64,000 bases of DNA from Bacillus paramycoides (GCF_001884235.1 NZ_MAOI01000069.1:124001-188000); one strand, 5' to 3'. Positions 35,734-45,339 are shown, numbered from the stretch's first letter. A program made the numbers and translations. Notes: generated by a model from the letters alone, not told the origin.

Positions 35734-36360
35734 CTATCGATTACAAAGTGCATATAAAGGAAGGAGTGATTGCATCGTAGATTCAATCTTAGCAAGGAAT
35801 TGTTCGTTGGTCATTGCTGAAAACTCCTCTGGTGATATATGAATACCGACTAATAATTCTGCTTTTTTCACAGTAGCTAAACGTTCAATCATCTTTTGTA
35901 AGTCTTCCGTTTCAAGCGTTTCATGTAATTTTACACCTGGTTTAGTATGGTCAATGGACCAAACGAAGTCATTTGGAATATTTGTTTTTAAATCATTTAA
36001 ATGTTCTAAGAAGGCGTGAGCCGTCTCCACTTTTTGTGGACACTCATAGATTAAACCAAAGTATATGAAGGCATGAGTACCCCATAAACCAATTTGAAAG
36101 TGTGGTAACATTTTATATCCACGTTTATTTGTTGAAAAAGCAACCCAAGTATCGTTTGGTGGATTGACTTTGCGGCGTGCATGTTTTGCTACATGGTAGA
36201 AAAAGTTTTCATCAGTTTGTTGTGATAAATATTCTGCAAACTGTTCCCCTAAAGCTTCTAGCTTAGGATGAATATTCGTTTTAATTGCGCTCATTCGTTC
36301 TTCAAGACCATCAACAGTAAAGACTTCAAAATCAGTTGATGTGAATGTTTGTAGTGTCAT
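35734..36360 (-). CDS. yktB: UPF0637 family protein YktB (DUF1054)
   Basis: The protein has 208 residues, ATG behind TTGGAGGAAC. It starts [20 protein letters not shown] and contains [17 protein letters not shown] and [19 protein letters not shown], the conserved blocks of DUF1054. No signal or membrane segment. Function unknown. It sits between yktA and the suhB pair, as in B. subtilis. Confidence 0.9.
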   Translation of the reverse strand: MTLQTFTSTDFEVFTVDGLEERMSAIKTNIHPKLEALGEQFAEYLSQQTDENFFYHVAKHARRKVNPPNDTWVAFSTNKRGYKMLPHFQIGLWGTHAFIYFGLIYECPQKVETAHAFLEHLNDLKTNIPNDFVWSIDHTKPGVKLHETLETEDLQKMIERLATVKKAELLVGIHISPEEFSAMTNEQFLAKIESTMQSLLPLYALCNR

Positions 36361-36566
36361 GATTGTTCCTCCAACTCCTATTTTGTTTTAATTTTAGCAT
36401 AGCTTGTACTATTCATAAAAAAAAACAGCACAAAAAAATTTAAATAAAAAAATATAATTTTGTTGCATAGATGATTTATCCAACATAGTATAGTATAAAA
36501 CAAAAAATCAGAAAATTGAATCAATTCTAGTCCGAGGGCAGACGAATATTGGGAGGAGGCAAAAAA

Positions 36567-36755
36567 ATGAGACAGGTGATTAATGCGTTAAAGAGAACAG
36601 ATGCTGAAAAAAGAATTCCGGTGCTACGTTTGGAGCTAGATTATGAATTAGCAACTTTATATGATGCGATGATGGAGAACGACAAACAGAAAAAAGAAGA
36701 GTGCGTACAAAAATTAGAAGTGTTAAGACTTGAAATGATCCGTTTAGAAGCGTAA
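36567..36755 (+). CDS. Small helical protein upstream of suhB (YkzI position)
   Basis: The protein has 62 residues from ATG 36567 behind GGGAGGAGGC. It is entirely charged and helical: RQVINALKRTDAEKR, then LRLELDYELATLYDAMMEND and QKLEVLRLEMIRLEA, a likely two-helix coiled coil. In B. subtilis the small gene ykzI occupies this place before suhB; orthology is likely but not proved. Function unknown. Confidence 0.75.
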   Translation: MRQVINALKRTDAEKRIPVLRLELDYELATLYDAMMENDKQKKEECVQKLEVLRLEMIRLEA

Positions 36756-36786
36756 TAATAGTATATGTATAAATAATTAGTTGGTG

Positions 36787-36813
36787 CGAACCTTATAAAG
36801 GGTTCGTTTTTTC
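36787..36813 (+). terminator. Terminator between the small gene and suhB
   Basis: CGAACC (36787-36792) pairs with GGTTCG (36801-36806) plus TTTTTT, 31 bp before suhB. Confidence 0.7.
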
Positions 36814-36843
36814 TGTGAACAGTATAGATCGGAGTGTTTAAAC

Positions 36844-37635
36844 ATGCAAGAAGTATGGAAAGACATCGATACACACGCGAAACAGTGGATTCGAGAAGCG
36901 GGAGAACGTTTAATGGCGTCGCTGGAAAAAGCACCTATTATAGAAACAAAATCAAATGCAGCTGATCTAGTAACAAACATGGACCGAGAAACGGAGCAGT
37001 TTTTAATTGGGAGAATTAAAGAAACATTCCCAACTCATTATATTTTAGGGGAAGAAGGCTACGGAGATGAGATTACTTCTTCTAACGGGGTTGTTTGGTT
37101 AATTGATCCAATTGACGGCACGATGAACTTTGTTCATCAAAAAAGGAATTTCGCAATCTCAATCGGGATTTATGAGAACGGTATCGGAAAGATTGGTCTT
37201 ATTTATGATCCAGTTCATGACGAACTATATCATGCGGTAAAGGGAAAAGGGGCTTTTTGCAATGATTTAGCTATTCCCATGTTGGAAAAAGGAACAGTAG
37301 AGCATGGAATTATAGCTCTGAATGCGATATGGCTTACTGATAATCCATTGCTTAATATGGAAAAAATGATGATGCTCGTTAAGAAGGCGAGAGGTACGAG
37401 GTCATATGGTTGTGCTGCGTTAGAAATGGTATATGTTGCAACGGGAAGATTAGATGCATATGTAACACCGCGCTTATCGCCGTGGGATTTTGGCGGGGGA
37501 CAGATTATTGTAGAAGAAGTTGGCGGTAAAGTGACAACGTTTTTAGGAACGCCTCTTTCCATTGTAGAGAAAAGCAGCGTGTTAGTTGCAAAACCAGGGG
37601 TATACGAAGAATTATTCCCACTTGTATCTCAGTAA
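36844..37635 (+). CDS. suhB: Inositol-1-monophosphatase family protein (SuhB/YktC)
   Basis: Mg-dependent phosphatase of inositol monophosphate or related sugar phosphates. The protein has 263 residues. Metal motifs in order: LGEEGYG (Glu ligands, about 60-66), WLIDPIDGTMNFVHQ (about 83-97) and SPWDFGGGQIIVEEVGG near 217-233, the standard IMPase set. ATG with CGGAGTG upstream. Whether it also acts as an RNA-related factor like E. coli SuhB cannot be told. Confidence 0.93.
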   Translation: MQEVWKDIDTHAKQWIREAGERLMASLEKAPIIETKSNAADLVTNMDRETEQFLIGRIKETFPTHYILGEEGYGDEITSSNGVVWLIDPIDGTMNFVHQKRNFAISIGIYENGIGKIGLIYDPVHDELYHAVKGKGAFCNDLAIPMLEKGTVEHGIIALNAIWLTDNPLLNMEKMMMLVKKARGTRSYGCAALEMVYVATGRLDAYVTPRLSPWDFGGGQIIVEEVGGKVTTFLGTPLSIVEKSSVLVAKPGVYEELFPLVSQ

Positions 37636-37638
37636 CAA

Positions 37639-37675
37639 AAAAAGTAAGAGGCATAAAGGAGCTTCTTACTTTTTA
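37639..37675. terminator. Bidirectional terminator between suhB and ylaF
   Basis: AAAAAGTAAGA pairs with TCTTACTTTTT around GGCATAAAGGAGCT. Confidence 0.85.
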
Positions 37676-37678
37676 ATG

Positions 37679-37858
37679 TTATTGCGATTTACGCATTTTT
37701 CTTTTTGTTACAAAACCGTATCCAACTGTAACAAATGTGCCGATAATGCAAATAATAATGCCGATGGGACTATTTTCAGCAATCATAATTCCGATACCAA
37801 TTAAGAAGATAACACCGATAATTGCTGTTAATAAAAAGCGATATTGAATGTGTTCCAT
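37679..37858 (-). CDS. ylaF: Small membrane protein YlaF (DUF5325)
   Basis: The protein has 59 residues from ATG 37858 with TTGGAGGGTG upstream; the open frame extends further but without a site. Two helices (FLLTAIIGVIFLIGIGIMIAE and IGIIICIIGTFVTVGYGFV) and a basic end (TKRKMRKSQ). It matches YlaF in size and place, directly before typA. Function unknown. Confidence 0.82.
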   Translation of the reverse strand: MEHIQYRFLLTAIIGVIFLIGIGIMIAENSPIGIIICIIGTFVTVGYGFVTKRKMRKSQ

Positions 37859-37998
37859 TTCTTCACCCTCCAATCTCATTTTACTTTCACAAAAGTAAGA
37901 ATACAACTATATTTTCATTCTTGATTTTATTTTGATTGCCATTGTATCCCCTTCGCTCTTATAATAGAGAAGGATTAAAAAGACATTAGGAGTTGGAC

Positions 37999-39843
37999 AT
38001 GTTGAAAAAACGACAAGATTTACGAAATATAGCAATTATTGCCCACGTTGACCATGGTAAAACAACACTTGTTGACCAGTTATTACGTCAAGCGGGGACG
38101 TTCCGTGCGAATGAACACATTGAAGAACGCGCAATGGACTCAAATGATCTAGAAAGAGAACGTGGTATTACAATTTTAGCGAAGAATACTGCGATTCACT
38201 ATGAAGATAAAAGAATTAACATTTTAGATACACCTGGTCACGCTGACTTCGGTGGAGAAGTAGAACGTATCATGAAAATGGTTGATGGTGTTCTACTTGT
38301 TGTTGATGCATATGAAGGTTGTATGCCACAAACACGATTTGTTTTAAAGAAAGCTCTTGAGCAAAACTTAACGCCAATCGTTGTTGTAAACAAAATTGAC
38401 CGTGACTTCGCTCGCCCTGATGAAGTAGTTGATGAAGTAGTTGACTTATTCATCGAACTTGGTGCAAACGAAGATCAATTAGAGTTCCCGGTTGTATTTG
38501 CATCAGCAATGAACGGAACAGCAAGCTTAGATTCAAATCCAGCAAATCAAGAAGAGAATATGAAATCATTATTTGACACAATCATTGAACATATTCCAGC
38601 ACCAGTTGATAACAGCGAAGAGCCACTTCAATTCCAAGTAGCACTTCTTGATTACAATGACTATGTTGGTCGTATCGGGGTTGGACGCGTATTCCGTGGT
38701 ACAATGAAAGTAGGACAACAAGTTGCATTAATGAAGGTTGACGGAAGTGTAAAACAATTCCGTGTAACTAAATTATTTGGTTACATTGGATTAAAACGTC
38801 AAGAAATTGAAGAAGCAAAAGCTGGAGATTTAGTAGCTGTTTCAGGTATGGAAGACATTAACGTAGGTGAAACGGTATGTCCGGTTGAGCATGAAGAGGC
38901 TTTACCATTATTACGTATTGATGAGCCAACACTACAAATGACATTCCTTGTAAATAACAGCCCATTTGCAGGTCGTGAAGGTAAATTCATTACATCTCGT
39001 AAAATTGAAGAGCGTCTTCGTTCACAATTAGAAACAGATGTAAGTTTACGTGTAGATAATACAGATTCTCCTGATGCATGGATCGTATCTGGACGTGGGG
39101 AATTACATTTATCTATCTTAATTGAAAACATGCGTCGTGAAGGTTATGAACTACAAGTATCTAAACCTGAAGTAATTATTAAAGATGTCGACGGCGTAAG
39201 AAGTGAGCCTGTAGAGCGCGTACAAATCGATGTGCCTGAAGAATACACTGGTTCTATTATGGAATCAATGGGTGCACGTAAAGGTGAAATGTTAGATATG
39301 GTGAATAACGGAAACGGTCAAGTTCGCCTTACTTTCATGGTTCCAGCACGTGGTTTAATTGGTTACACAACAGAATTCTTAACATTAACTCGTGGTTACG
39401 GTATTTTAAACCATACATTCGATTGTTACCAACCAGTACATGCTGGACAAGTTGGTGGACGTCGTCAAGGTGTTCTAGTTTCACTTGAAACAGGAAAAGC
39501 ATCACAATACGGTATTATGCAAGTTGAAGATCGCGGTGTAATCTTCGTTGAACCAGGTACAGAAGTATATGCTGGTATGATCGTTGGAGAACATACACGT
39601 GAGAATGATTTAACAGTTAACGTTGTAAAAATGAAACAACAAACTAACATTCGTTCTGCAACGAAAGATCAAACTTCAACAATGAAAAAACCACGCTTAA
39701 TGACTTTAGAAGAGTCATTAGAGTACTTAAACGATGACGAGTTCTGTGAAGTAACTCCAGAATCAATTCGTTTACGTAAAAAGATTCTTGATAAGAGCGA
39801 GCGCGAAAGAGCTGCTAAGAAAAAGAAATCTGTTGAAGCGTAA
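37999..39843 (+). CDS. typA: Ribosome-associated GTPase TypA/BipA
   Basis: Translational GTPase that binds the 70S ribosome and aids 50S assembly and stress growth. ATG 37999 has TTAGGAG 7 nt upstream (614 aa); a TTG two codons earlier is in frame. EF-G-like motifs: G1 AHVDHGKTTLVD, G2 region RGITILAKNT, G3 DTPGHADFGGE, G4 VVNKIDRD, G5 ASAMNGTAS, then domain II, III, V and the BipA-specific C-terminal domain (TTEFLTLTRGYGILNHTFD). Complete. Confidence 0.96.
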   Translation: MLKKRQDLRNIAIIAHVDHGKTTLVDQLLRQAGTFRANEHIEERAMDSNDLERERGITILAKNTAIHYEDKRINILDTPGHADFGGEVERIMKMVDGVLLVVDAYEGCMPQTRFVLKKALEQNLTPIVVVNKIDRDFARPDEVVDEVVDLFIELGANEDQLEFPVVFASAMNGTASLDSNPANQEENMKSLFDTIIEHIPAPVDNSEEPLQFQVALLDYNDYVGRIGVGRVFRGTMKVGQQVALMKVDGSVKQFRVTKLFGYIGLKRQEIEEAKAGDLVAVSGMEDINVGETVCPVEHEEALPLLRIDEPTLQMTFLVNNSPFAGREGKFITSRKIEERLRSQLETDVSLRVDNTDSPDAWIVSGRGELHLSILIENMRREGYELQVSKPEVIIKDVDGVRSEPVERVQIDVPEEYTGSIMESMGARKGEMLDMVNNGNGQVRLTFMVPARGLIGYTTEFLTLTRGYGILNHTFDCYQPVHAGQVGGRRQGVLVSLETGKASQYGIMQVEDRGVIFVEPGTEVYAGMIVGEHTRENDLTVNVVKMKQQTNIRSATKDQTSTMKKPRLMTLEESLEYLNDDEFCEVTPESIRLRKKILDKSERERAAKKKKSVEA

Positions 39844-39851
39844 AATAATAG

Positions 39852-39886
39852 AACAGCTACCTTTTATAAAGGTAGCTGTTTTTATT
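39852..39886 (+). terminator. Intrinsic terminator of typA
   Basis: AACAGCTACCTTT (39852-39864) pairs with AAAGGTAGCTGTT (39868-39880), then TTTATTTT. Confidence 0.93.
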
Positions 39887-39999
39887 TTATTTATTTTTTT
39901 AGAATATTTACTCTTTTTGTAGACAGTAATTTTTTTGCGGGTTAATCTAGTATTAAGTACATAAAGAGAATTTGTTTTCATGAGAAGGGGTGAAAGGTA

Positions 40000-40302
40000 G
40001 TGTTAGAAAGAATGTCATTTTTCGCGAAATTGTGCAAAGTCGATGAAAATCCAGAGCTAGGGATGTGGTTGCTTTATGGAACAATTATTATATTAAGTGC
40101 ACTTGTATATAATTTAGGATTCGCAAGGAAACTATCGGTACTGAAAAATATAGTGATATATACATCTTTAGCAATTGGATGCACGGTATTAACTTTCTTT
40201 GCAGTTTTTTTACCTGTTGGAGAAGGGCTCGTTGTGGCGGCAATTGTACTTGGAATTTATAGACTGCGTTTACGTCAAGCTAGACAACAAAAAGCAGGGT
40301 GA
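40000..40302 (+). CDS. ylaH: YlaH-like membrane protein
   Basis: The protein has 100 residues from GTG 40000 behind AAGGGGTG. Three hydrophobic segments: [41 protein letters not shown] and [14 protein letters not shown], with a basic C-terminus. It matches the YlaH family in length and follows typA as in B. subtilis. Function unknown. The next gene starts 14 bp downstream, so the two are probably an operon. Confidence 0.82.
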   Translation: MLERMSFFAKLCKVDENPELGMWLLYGTIIILSALVYNLGFARKLSVLKNIVIYTSLAIGCTVLTFFAVFLPVGEGLVVAAIVLGIYRLRLRQARQQKAG

Positions 40303-40316
40303 AAAGGAGGACTTCC

Positions 40317-40592
40317 ATGCGCTCAGTACAAGATGCACTATATAATTGGTTAACAATTAAAACGGTTGCGGAAGCACGTCCAGATGATAATGCCGCACAA
40401 GAAACGTATTTATTATTTCAAAATATGATATATGAAGAGCATAAATTAAGAAATGTAGAAGTTGAAAAGAACGAGGAAATGTATTTGATTACATATGAAA
40501 TTGATGGGGAAATGAGGTGTGCAAGATTTCCAGTAGAAGCAATTGATTGTTTTTTGGATCAGATGAATCGTGAACCAGAAAAATACAAATAA
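40317..40592 (+). CDS. Uncharacterised small acidic protein downstream of ylaH
   Basis: The protein has 91 residues from ATG 40317 with GAAAAGGAGG upstream. It begins MRSVQDALYNWLTIKTVAEA, then DDNAAQETYLLFQNMIYEEH, and a beta part YLITYEIDGEMRCARFPVEAID. Soluble, with no known domain that I recognise. It is paired with ylaH and its stop codon lies within the following terminator stem. Confidence 0.78.
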   Translation: MRSVQDALYNWLTIKTVAEARPDDNAAQETYLLFQNMIYEEHKLRNVEVEKNEEMYLITYEIDGEMRCARFPVEAIDCFLDQMNREPEKYK

Positions 40593-40622
40593 GTCCTTAT
40601 CTATATGATTAAGGACTTATTT
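40587..40622. terminator. Bidirectional terminator between the ylaH operon and ylaI
   Basis: AAATAAGTCCTTA (40587-40599) pairs with TAAGGACTTATTT (40610-40622). The TAA stop (40590-40592) is inside the left arm. Confidence 0.85.
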
Positions 40623-40627
40623 ACGAT

Positions 40628-40828
40628 TTACCAATCGTCTTCTACTTTTTTATCACGATATAATCGGAAATTACCACTTGCATGGCGCTCCATAGTACGA
40701 TCTGCAATTCGTTCCGTACATTCCATGCACATATATGTATGAATAGGGCGATTACGCAGTTTTTTTGCCATAGGATTTTCGTCATCTAACATATCTTTTT
40801 TATCACAAATCATACATTTGACTCTCAT
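40628..40828 (-). CDS. ylaI: YlaI family zinc-binding protein (DUF2197)
   Basis: The protein has 66 residues. Two CxxC pairs, VKCMICDKK (Cys5, Cys8) and MCMECTERI, form a zinc site; the tail MERHASGNFRLYRDKK is basic. This is the full DUF2197 protein, unknown function, possibly nucleic-acid binding. ATG follows GAGGTGACG. Confidence 0.88.
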   Translation of the reverse strand: MRVKCMICDKKDMLDDENPMAKKLRNRPIHTYMCMECTERIADRTMERHASGNFRLYRDKKVEDDW

Positions 40829-40973
40829 TTCGTCACCTCAATACGAATTCTATCAGTATAAGTATATCATGGAAGCATAATGTTTTTGAATAATAGCCGG
40901 AAAAAATAATATTTTCGCAATTCGAAAAATAAGTTATGATAAGGATATAGAAAGAATATTTGGAGGTGGAAAT

Positions 40974-41429
40974 ATGGCGAATGTAGTAGAGCCTACATTG
41001 ACAGATGATTTAGTACAATCGTTACGTAAAGAATGTATCGTTATGATAGCAACGACAGATTTTGAAAAACAAATGCCTAACGTAAGTGCTATTTCTTGGG
41101 TATATGCAGTGAGTGAAACTAGTATTCGATTTGCGGTAGATCAACGCTCACGTATTGTGGAAAATATGCGGCATAATGCAGGGGTGGTTTTGACTATAAT
41201 GGCGAATGAATCCGTATTTTCCATAAGTGGTGAAGGTGAAATTTTAACAGATAGAATGGAAGGGATTCCTCTGAAATTAACTGTAATAGAAGTAAATGTG
41301 CAAGAAGTTCGTGATGTTATGTTTTATGGAGCGAAACTTGCTACAGAACCAGCATATGAAAAAACATATGATCTTCGAGCTGCGAAAAAGCTTGATAGTC
41401 AAGTGTTAGTAGGCATGAAAGAATTATAA
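40974..41429 (+). CDS. ylaL: Pyridoxamine 5'-phosphate oxidase-fold protein YlaL
   Basis: The protein has 151 residues behind TTGGAGGTGG. Split-barrel flavin-binding fold: EKQMPNVSAISWVYAVSETS, IRFAVDQRSRIVENMRHN and FSISGEGEIL, typical of the PNPOx-like family rather than true PdxH. Matches YlaL in position. Cofactor (FMN or F420-like) and substrate are unknown. Confidence 0.85.
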   Translation: MANVVEPTLTDDLVQSLRKECIVMIATTDFEKQMPNVSAISWVYAVSETSIRFAVDQRSRIVENMRHNAGVVLTIMANESVFSISGEGEILTDRMEGIPLKLTVIEVNVQEVRDVMFYGAKLATEPAYEKTYDLRAAKKLDSQVLVGMKEL

Positions 41430-41675
41430 ATGGGGTTAATAGGAAATTAGTTCATTAACTTTTGTAATTGAGTATTGTGATTTAATGTGAAAAATTATAA
41501 TTAAAAGTAATATATTGAATAGAAATGAATAAAAAATAAAGAAAAGGTTTAATTTCTATGAATTTCGATTCTACCTCGTTTATACGGTACATATAATTAT
41601 AACAATGGTTCGTCCATACTTTATGGATGAAACCCTTGTTCTACAAATTTAAAAGTGGAGTCAGGGGGTAACAGG

Positions 41676-43004
41676 TTGGATAAAATTTATGTGTTAGATA
41701 CGAATGTACTTTTGCAGGATCCTTTATCTATTTTTTCATTTGAAACAAATGAAGTAGTGATTCCAGCAGTTGTATTAGAAGAGGTTGATTCGAAAAAACG
41801 TTATATGGATGAAGTAGGACGAAATGCTCGCTATGTATCTAAGTTAATAGACAAATTTCGTGAAATAGGAAAGCTGCATGAAAGTATTCCGCTAGAAAAC
41901 GGCGGTACATTTCGTATTGAATTAAATCATCGCTCATTTGTTCAACTGCAAGATATCTTTGTAGAAAAAACAAATGATAATCGAATTTTAGCTGTAGCGA
42001 AAAACCTCTCTTTAGAAGAACAAGAAAAAGAGGATGGGAAATCAGTTATTTTAGTAAGTAAAGATGTGCTCGTAAGGGTAAAAGCCGATGCAATCGGATT
42101 GCAGGCTGAAGATTATTTGAGTGATCGAGTAATTGAAGTGGAAAATATATATTCAGGATTTTTAGAAGGGTATATATCAAAAGAACAATTAGATTATTTT
42201 TATGAAAAAGGTGAACTACCTTTATCTGCAATTGCAAACCATCCTTTTTATCCAAATCAATTTGTTGTAATGAAAGATGCGCTAGGTGGCTCTAGCTCAG
42301 CACTAGGGATTGTCGATCACTTAGGTAAGAAGGTAAAGAAACTTATTTTTCATAATGAGCAAGTGTGGGGGATACGTCCGCGAAACGTACAGCAAATTAT
42401 GGGATTAGAATTGTTACTTCGGGAAGATATTCCACTTGTAACGTTAACAGGGAAAGCAGGTACAGGAAAAACGTTACTTGCATTAGCTTCGGGACTAATG
42501 CAAACGGAAGATTTAGGGTTATATAAAAAACTACTTGTTGCGAGACCGATTGTTCCGGTAGGAAAAGATATAGGTTATTTACCAGGAGAAAAAGAAGAAA
42601 AGTTAAGACCGTGGATGCAGCCGATTTTTGATAATCTAGAGTATTTATTTAATACGAAAAAGCCTGGAGAGCTAGACGCTATTTTAGCTGGGATGGGTTC
42701 GATTGAAGTAGAAGCACTTACTTATATACGCGGGAGAAGTATTCCAGATCAGTTCATTATAATTGACGAGGCACAAAACTTAACGAAACATGAAGTAAAG
42801 ACGATATTAACAAGGGTAGGAGAAAAAAGTAAGATTGTATTAATGGGAGATCCTCAGCAAATTGATCACCCATATTTAGATGAATATAATAATGGTTTAA
42901 CGTATGTTGTAGAGAAGTTTAAAGAACAACGTATTAGTGGTCATGTAAAGTTTGTTAAAGGAGAGCGTTCTAATTTAGCTCAACTAGCAGCGGATTTATT
43001 ATAA
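41676..43004 (+). CDS. ylaK: PIN-PhoH protein YlaK
   Basis: The start is TTG 41676 behind CAGGGGGT; this gives 442 residues as in B. subtilis YlaK. The N-terminal PIN domain (YVLDTNVLLQDP with catalytic Asp, then VVLEEVD and ILAVAK) is predicted to be an RNase. The C-terminal PhoH ATPase/helicase-like domain has Walker A TGKAGTGKTLLALASG, IIDEAQNLT as Walker B and MGDPQQID. The PIN-PhoH fusion is known in bacteria as an RNA unwinding and cutting protein. The 246 bp upstream contain a hairpin TTCGTCCAT/ATGGATGAA (41609-41632) without a T run. Confidence 0.92.
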   Translation: MDKIYVLDTNVLLQDPLSIFSFETNEVVIPAVVLEEVDSKKRYMDEVGRNARYVSKLIDKFREIGKLHESIPLENGGTFRIELNHRSFVQLQDIFVEKTNDNRILAVAKNLSLEEQEKEDGKSVILVSKDVLVRVKADAIGLQAEDYLSDRVIEVENIYSGFLEGYISKEQLDYFYEKGELPLSAIANHPFYPNQFVVMKDALGGSSSALGIVDHLGKKVKKLIFHNEQVWGIRPRNVQQIMGLELLLREDIPLVTLTGKAGTGKTLLALASGLMQTEDLGLYKKLLVARPIVPVGKDIGYLPGEKEEKLRPWMQPIFDNLEYLFNTKKPGELDAILAGMGSIEVEALTYIRGRSIPDQFIIIDEAQNLTKHEVKTILTRVGEKSKIVLMGDPQQIDHPYLDEYNNGLTYVVEKFKEQRISGHVKFVKGERSNLAQLAADLL

Positions 43005-43034
43005 AAAGGAGTGGGCATAAGCTCACTCCTTTTT
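43004..43034. terminator. Bidirectional terminator after ylaK
   Basis: AAAAGGAGTGGGC pairs with GCTCACTCCTTTT around ATAA-type loop. Confidence 0.9.
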
Positions 43035-43051
43035 ACAGTTTAACTATACAA

Positions 43052-43549
43052 TTAAATAATTGTAAATTTACGGATGTTACGGATTGGATTTTGTCTATTA
43101 GATCCATCATGGAAATATAGATGAACAGGTCCGTCTTCTCTTAACGGTTTTCCTTCTTTTGAAAAACCAAGAATAGCTTTTTCGACTGTTTCTAATGGAA
43201 GTGTAACTGTATTGTCTACTGTTTCAATTACGACTTGAGTAGCATCGTCTGAAAGTTCAGCGTTCGTAAGAAATGGATGAAATGGTATACCGAATGTACC
43301 GGTAATAAGCTGTTCTTTTTTATATTTCTTTACACTTTTTTGGATTGGTGGGAAGGCAGCACCATCACGGATTTCACGATCCCAATGTTCTGAAGTATGC
43401 TTTAAGTATGTTTCTAATTCGGATATTTCTTCTCTAGTTTCATCAAAGTAAGTTGTTAAATCTACTTTCCGGTCATCAAAAATCCAAACAGTTGGATCGA
43501 TAGTGATCGGAAAACGAACTTTTCCATTAATAAATAAAATTTCGCTCAT
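43052..43549 (-). CDS. Uncharacterised soluble protein
   Basis: The protein has 165 residues; ATG follows GGGGGAACAAC. The N-terminus EILFINGKVRFPITIDPTVW leads to a helical middle with many E/K and the end VHLYFHDGSNRQNPIRNIRK. No signal, no membrane segment, no catalytic motif that I recognise. It is monocistronic on the minus strand between ylaK and ylaN, a place with no B. subtilis counterpart that I recall, so it may be group-specific. Confidence 0.72.
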   Translation of the reverse strand: MSEILFINGKVRFPITIDPTVWIFDDRKVDLTTYFDETREEISELETYLKHTSEHWDREIRDGAAFPPIQKSVKKYKKEQLITGTFGIPFHPFLTNAELSDDATQVVIETVDNTVTLPLETVEKAILGFSKEGKPLREDGPVHLYFHDGSNRQNPIRNIRKFTII

Positions 43550-43699
43550 TGTTGTTCCCCCATTTGTGTTATACTCCCACTTTTCAGTATAATAGTATTA
43601 GACACTGTTGTCACAAAAAATGTTTCTATTGCAATTTATTAAAACTATCGCTAATATTAATAGATAGGAGAGAGTAGGACGGAAATGGAGGGAATCAAT

Positions 43700-43987
43700 T
43701 TGGCGTCTGAGACAGTATCAAATCATCAGGAAAAGGCACTTGCCCTTCTACAAGCGGATGCGGAGAAGATCTTAAGACTTATTAAGGTGCAAATGGACCA
43801 TCTTACAATGCCGCAATGTCCATTATATGAAGAAGTGTTAGACACACAAATGTTTGGACTATCCCGAGAGGTCGATTTTGCGGTTCGCCTTGGTCTTATT
43901 GCAGAAGAACAAGGGAAAGCAATGTTAGGAGAGCTCGAACGTGAGTTATCTGCACTTCATGAAGCATTTACAAACAAACAACAATAA
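43700..43987 (+). CDS. ylaN: YlaN (UPF0358), iron-homeostasis protein
   Basis: TTG 43700 is chosen because GGAGGG is 7 nt upstream and the product then begins [20 protein letters not shown] as in YlaN; the in-frame ATG 43685 contains that site. It has 95 residues and a helical bundle with [21 protein letters not shown]. subtilis YlaN is needed at low iron and has been reported to act on Fur. A terminator follows; ftsW is next. Confidence 0.92.
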
Positions 43988-44004
43988 CGGGTTCAAATAA
44001 GGGG

Positions 44005-44032
44005 GCTCAAACTGAAATAGTTTGGGCTTTTT
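44005..44032 (+). terminator. Terminator of ylaN
   Basis: GCTCAAACT (44005-44013) pairs with AGTTTGGGC (44019-44027), then TTTTTATTT. Confidence 0.85.
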
Positions 44033-44112
44033 ATTTGTATAATAAAGCAGGAAGAACCTATATACATATGGAATACAACAATAATTAAATTGAAACAGAA
44101 AGAGGAAATGAA

Positions 44113-45291
44113 ATGAAAAAAGTATGGAAATCGATGGATTATTCATTATTACTTCCTCTTATTATTTTATGTGTGCTGGGAGTAATAATGGTATATAGTT
44201 CTAGTTCCATTGTTGCGATTTCGAGGCATAATTGGCCGGCAAATTACTTTTTTAAAAGACAATTAGTAGCTCTGGCTGTTGGAACAATAATGTTAGCGAT
44301 CATCATTTCTATTCCTTATAAACTTTGGAGAAAGCGAATAGTTCTATTGGCAATGGGAATAGGTAGTCTTGGTTTATTAGCAGCAGCATTGGCTTTCGGT
44401 CAGGAAATAAATGGTGCAAAAGGGTGGATATTAGGTATACAGCCCGCTGAATTTGTTAAAATATCGATTATTATTATTTTAGCTCGTTTTTTTGCAAGAA
44501 GACAAGAGACAGATACGCCTGTTTTTAAAGGATCGGGAGTTACGCTTGCTTTTGTTGGATTGGCAATGCTTTTAATTTTAAGGCAAAATGATTTAGGTAC
44601 CGATTTGTTAATTGGGGGAACAGTTGGAATTATGTTTCTTTGCTCGGGAGTGCGGATCAATTTGTGGATAAAACGAATTGTTTTAACTTCTATAATATGG
44701 GCTCCATCTCTTTATTTGCTAGCTAACTTTAAGTTAAGTGCGTACCAAAAAGCTCGCTTTTCAGTCTTTCTTGATCCATTTAATGATCCTCAAAATGATG
44801 GATTCCAGCTAATAAATTCTTTTATTGGAATTGCTTCAGGAGGACTAAACGGTCGAGGACTAGGAAACAGTGTACAAAAATATGGATACTTACCAGAACC
44901 GCAAACGGATTTTATTATGGCAATTATATCTGAAGAGCTTGGTTTTATTGGTGTAGCTGTTATTTTAATTTGTTTGCTACTTATTATCATTCGTTCATTC
45001 AGGATTGCTCAAAAGTGTAAAGATCCATTTGGAAGCTTAATAGCAATTGGTATTGCTAGTTTATTTGGGATTCAAACGTTTGTTAACGTAGGTGGCATGT
45101 CTGGATTAATACCACTTACAGGTGTGCCTTTGCCATTTATAAGTTATGGTGGTAGTTCCTTATTAGCAAATCTACTTGCAATGGGTATACTATTGAATAT
45201 TGCTAGTCATGTAAAACGACAAGAGAAGCAACAAAACGAAATGACTAAAGAAAGAGAACAAGGTGGACCGCATCTTGTTGTTGTAAAATAA
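44113..45291 (+). CDS. ftsW: FtsW/RodA/SpoVE family peptidoglycan polymerase, probably FtsW
   Basis: Lipid II glycosyltransferase of the divisome. The protein has 392 residues with ten hydrophobic helices. SEDS signatures: VYSSSSIVAI near the front, GAKGWI loop, AEFVKISIIIILARFFA, RQNDLGTDLLIGG, NGRGLGNSVQKYGYLPEPQTDFIMAIISEELGF and PLPFISYGGSSLLANL. Position before pycA equals ftsW of B. subtilis. No terminator separates it from ylaN other than the weak one upstream. Confidence 0.93.
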   Translation: MKKVWKSMDYSLLLPLIILCVLGVIMVYSSSSIVAISRHNWPANYFFKRQLVALAVGTIMLAIIISIPYKLWRKRIVLLAMGIGSLGLLAAALAFGQEINGAKGWILGIQPAEFVKISIIIILARFFARRQETDTPVFKGSGVTLAFVGLAMLLILRQNDLGTDLLIGGTVGIMFLCSGVRINLWIKRIVLTSIIWAPSLYLLANFKLSAYQKARFSVFLDPFNDPQNDGFQLINSFIGIASGGLNGRGLGNSVQKYGYLPEPQTDFIMAIISEELGFIGVAVILICLLLIIIRSFRIAQKCKDPFGSLIAIGIASLFGIQTFVNVGGMSGLIPLTGVPLPFISYGGSSLLANLLAMGILLNIASHVKRQEKQQNEMTKEREQGGPHLVVVK

Positions 45292-45327
45292 AAGCGCACT
45301 GGGCTAAAAAGCTCAGTGTGCTTTTTA
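45291..45327 (+). terminator. Intrinsic terminator of ftsW
   Basis: AAAGCGCACTGGGCT pairs with AGCTCAGTGTGCTTTTT (two G-T wobbles) around AAAA. Confidence 0.88.
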
Positions 45328-45339
45328 TTTCTATCACCT

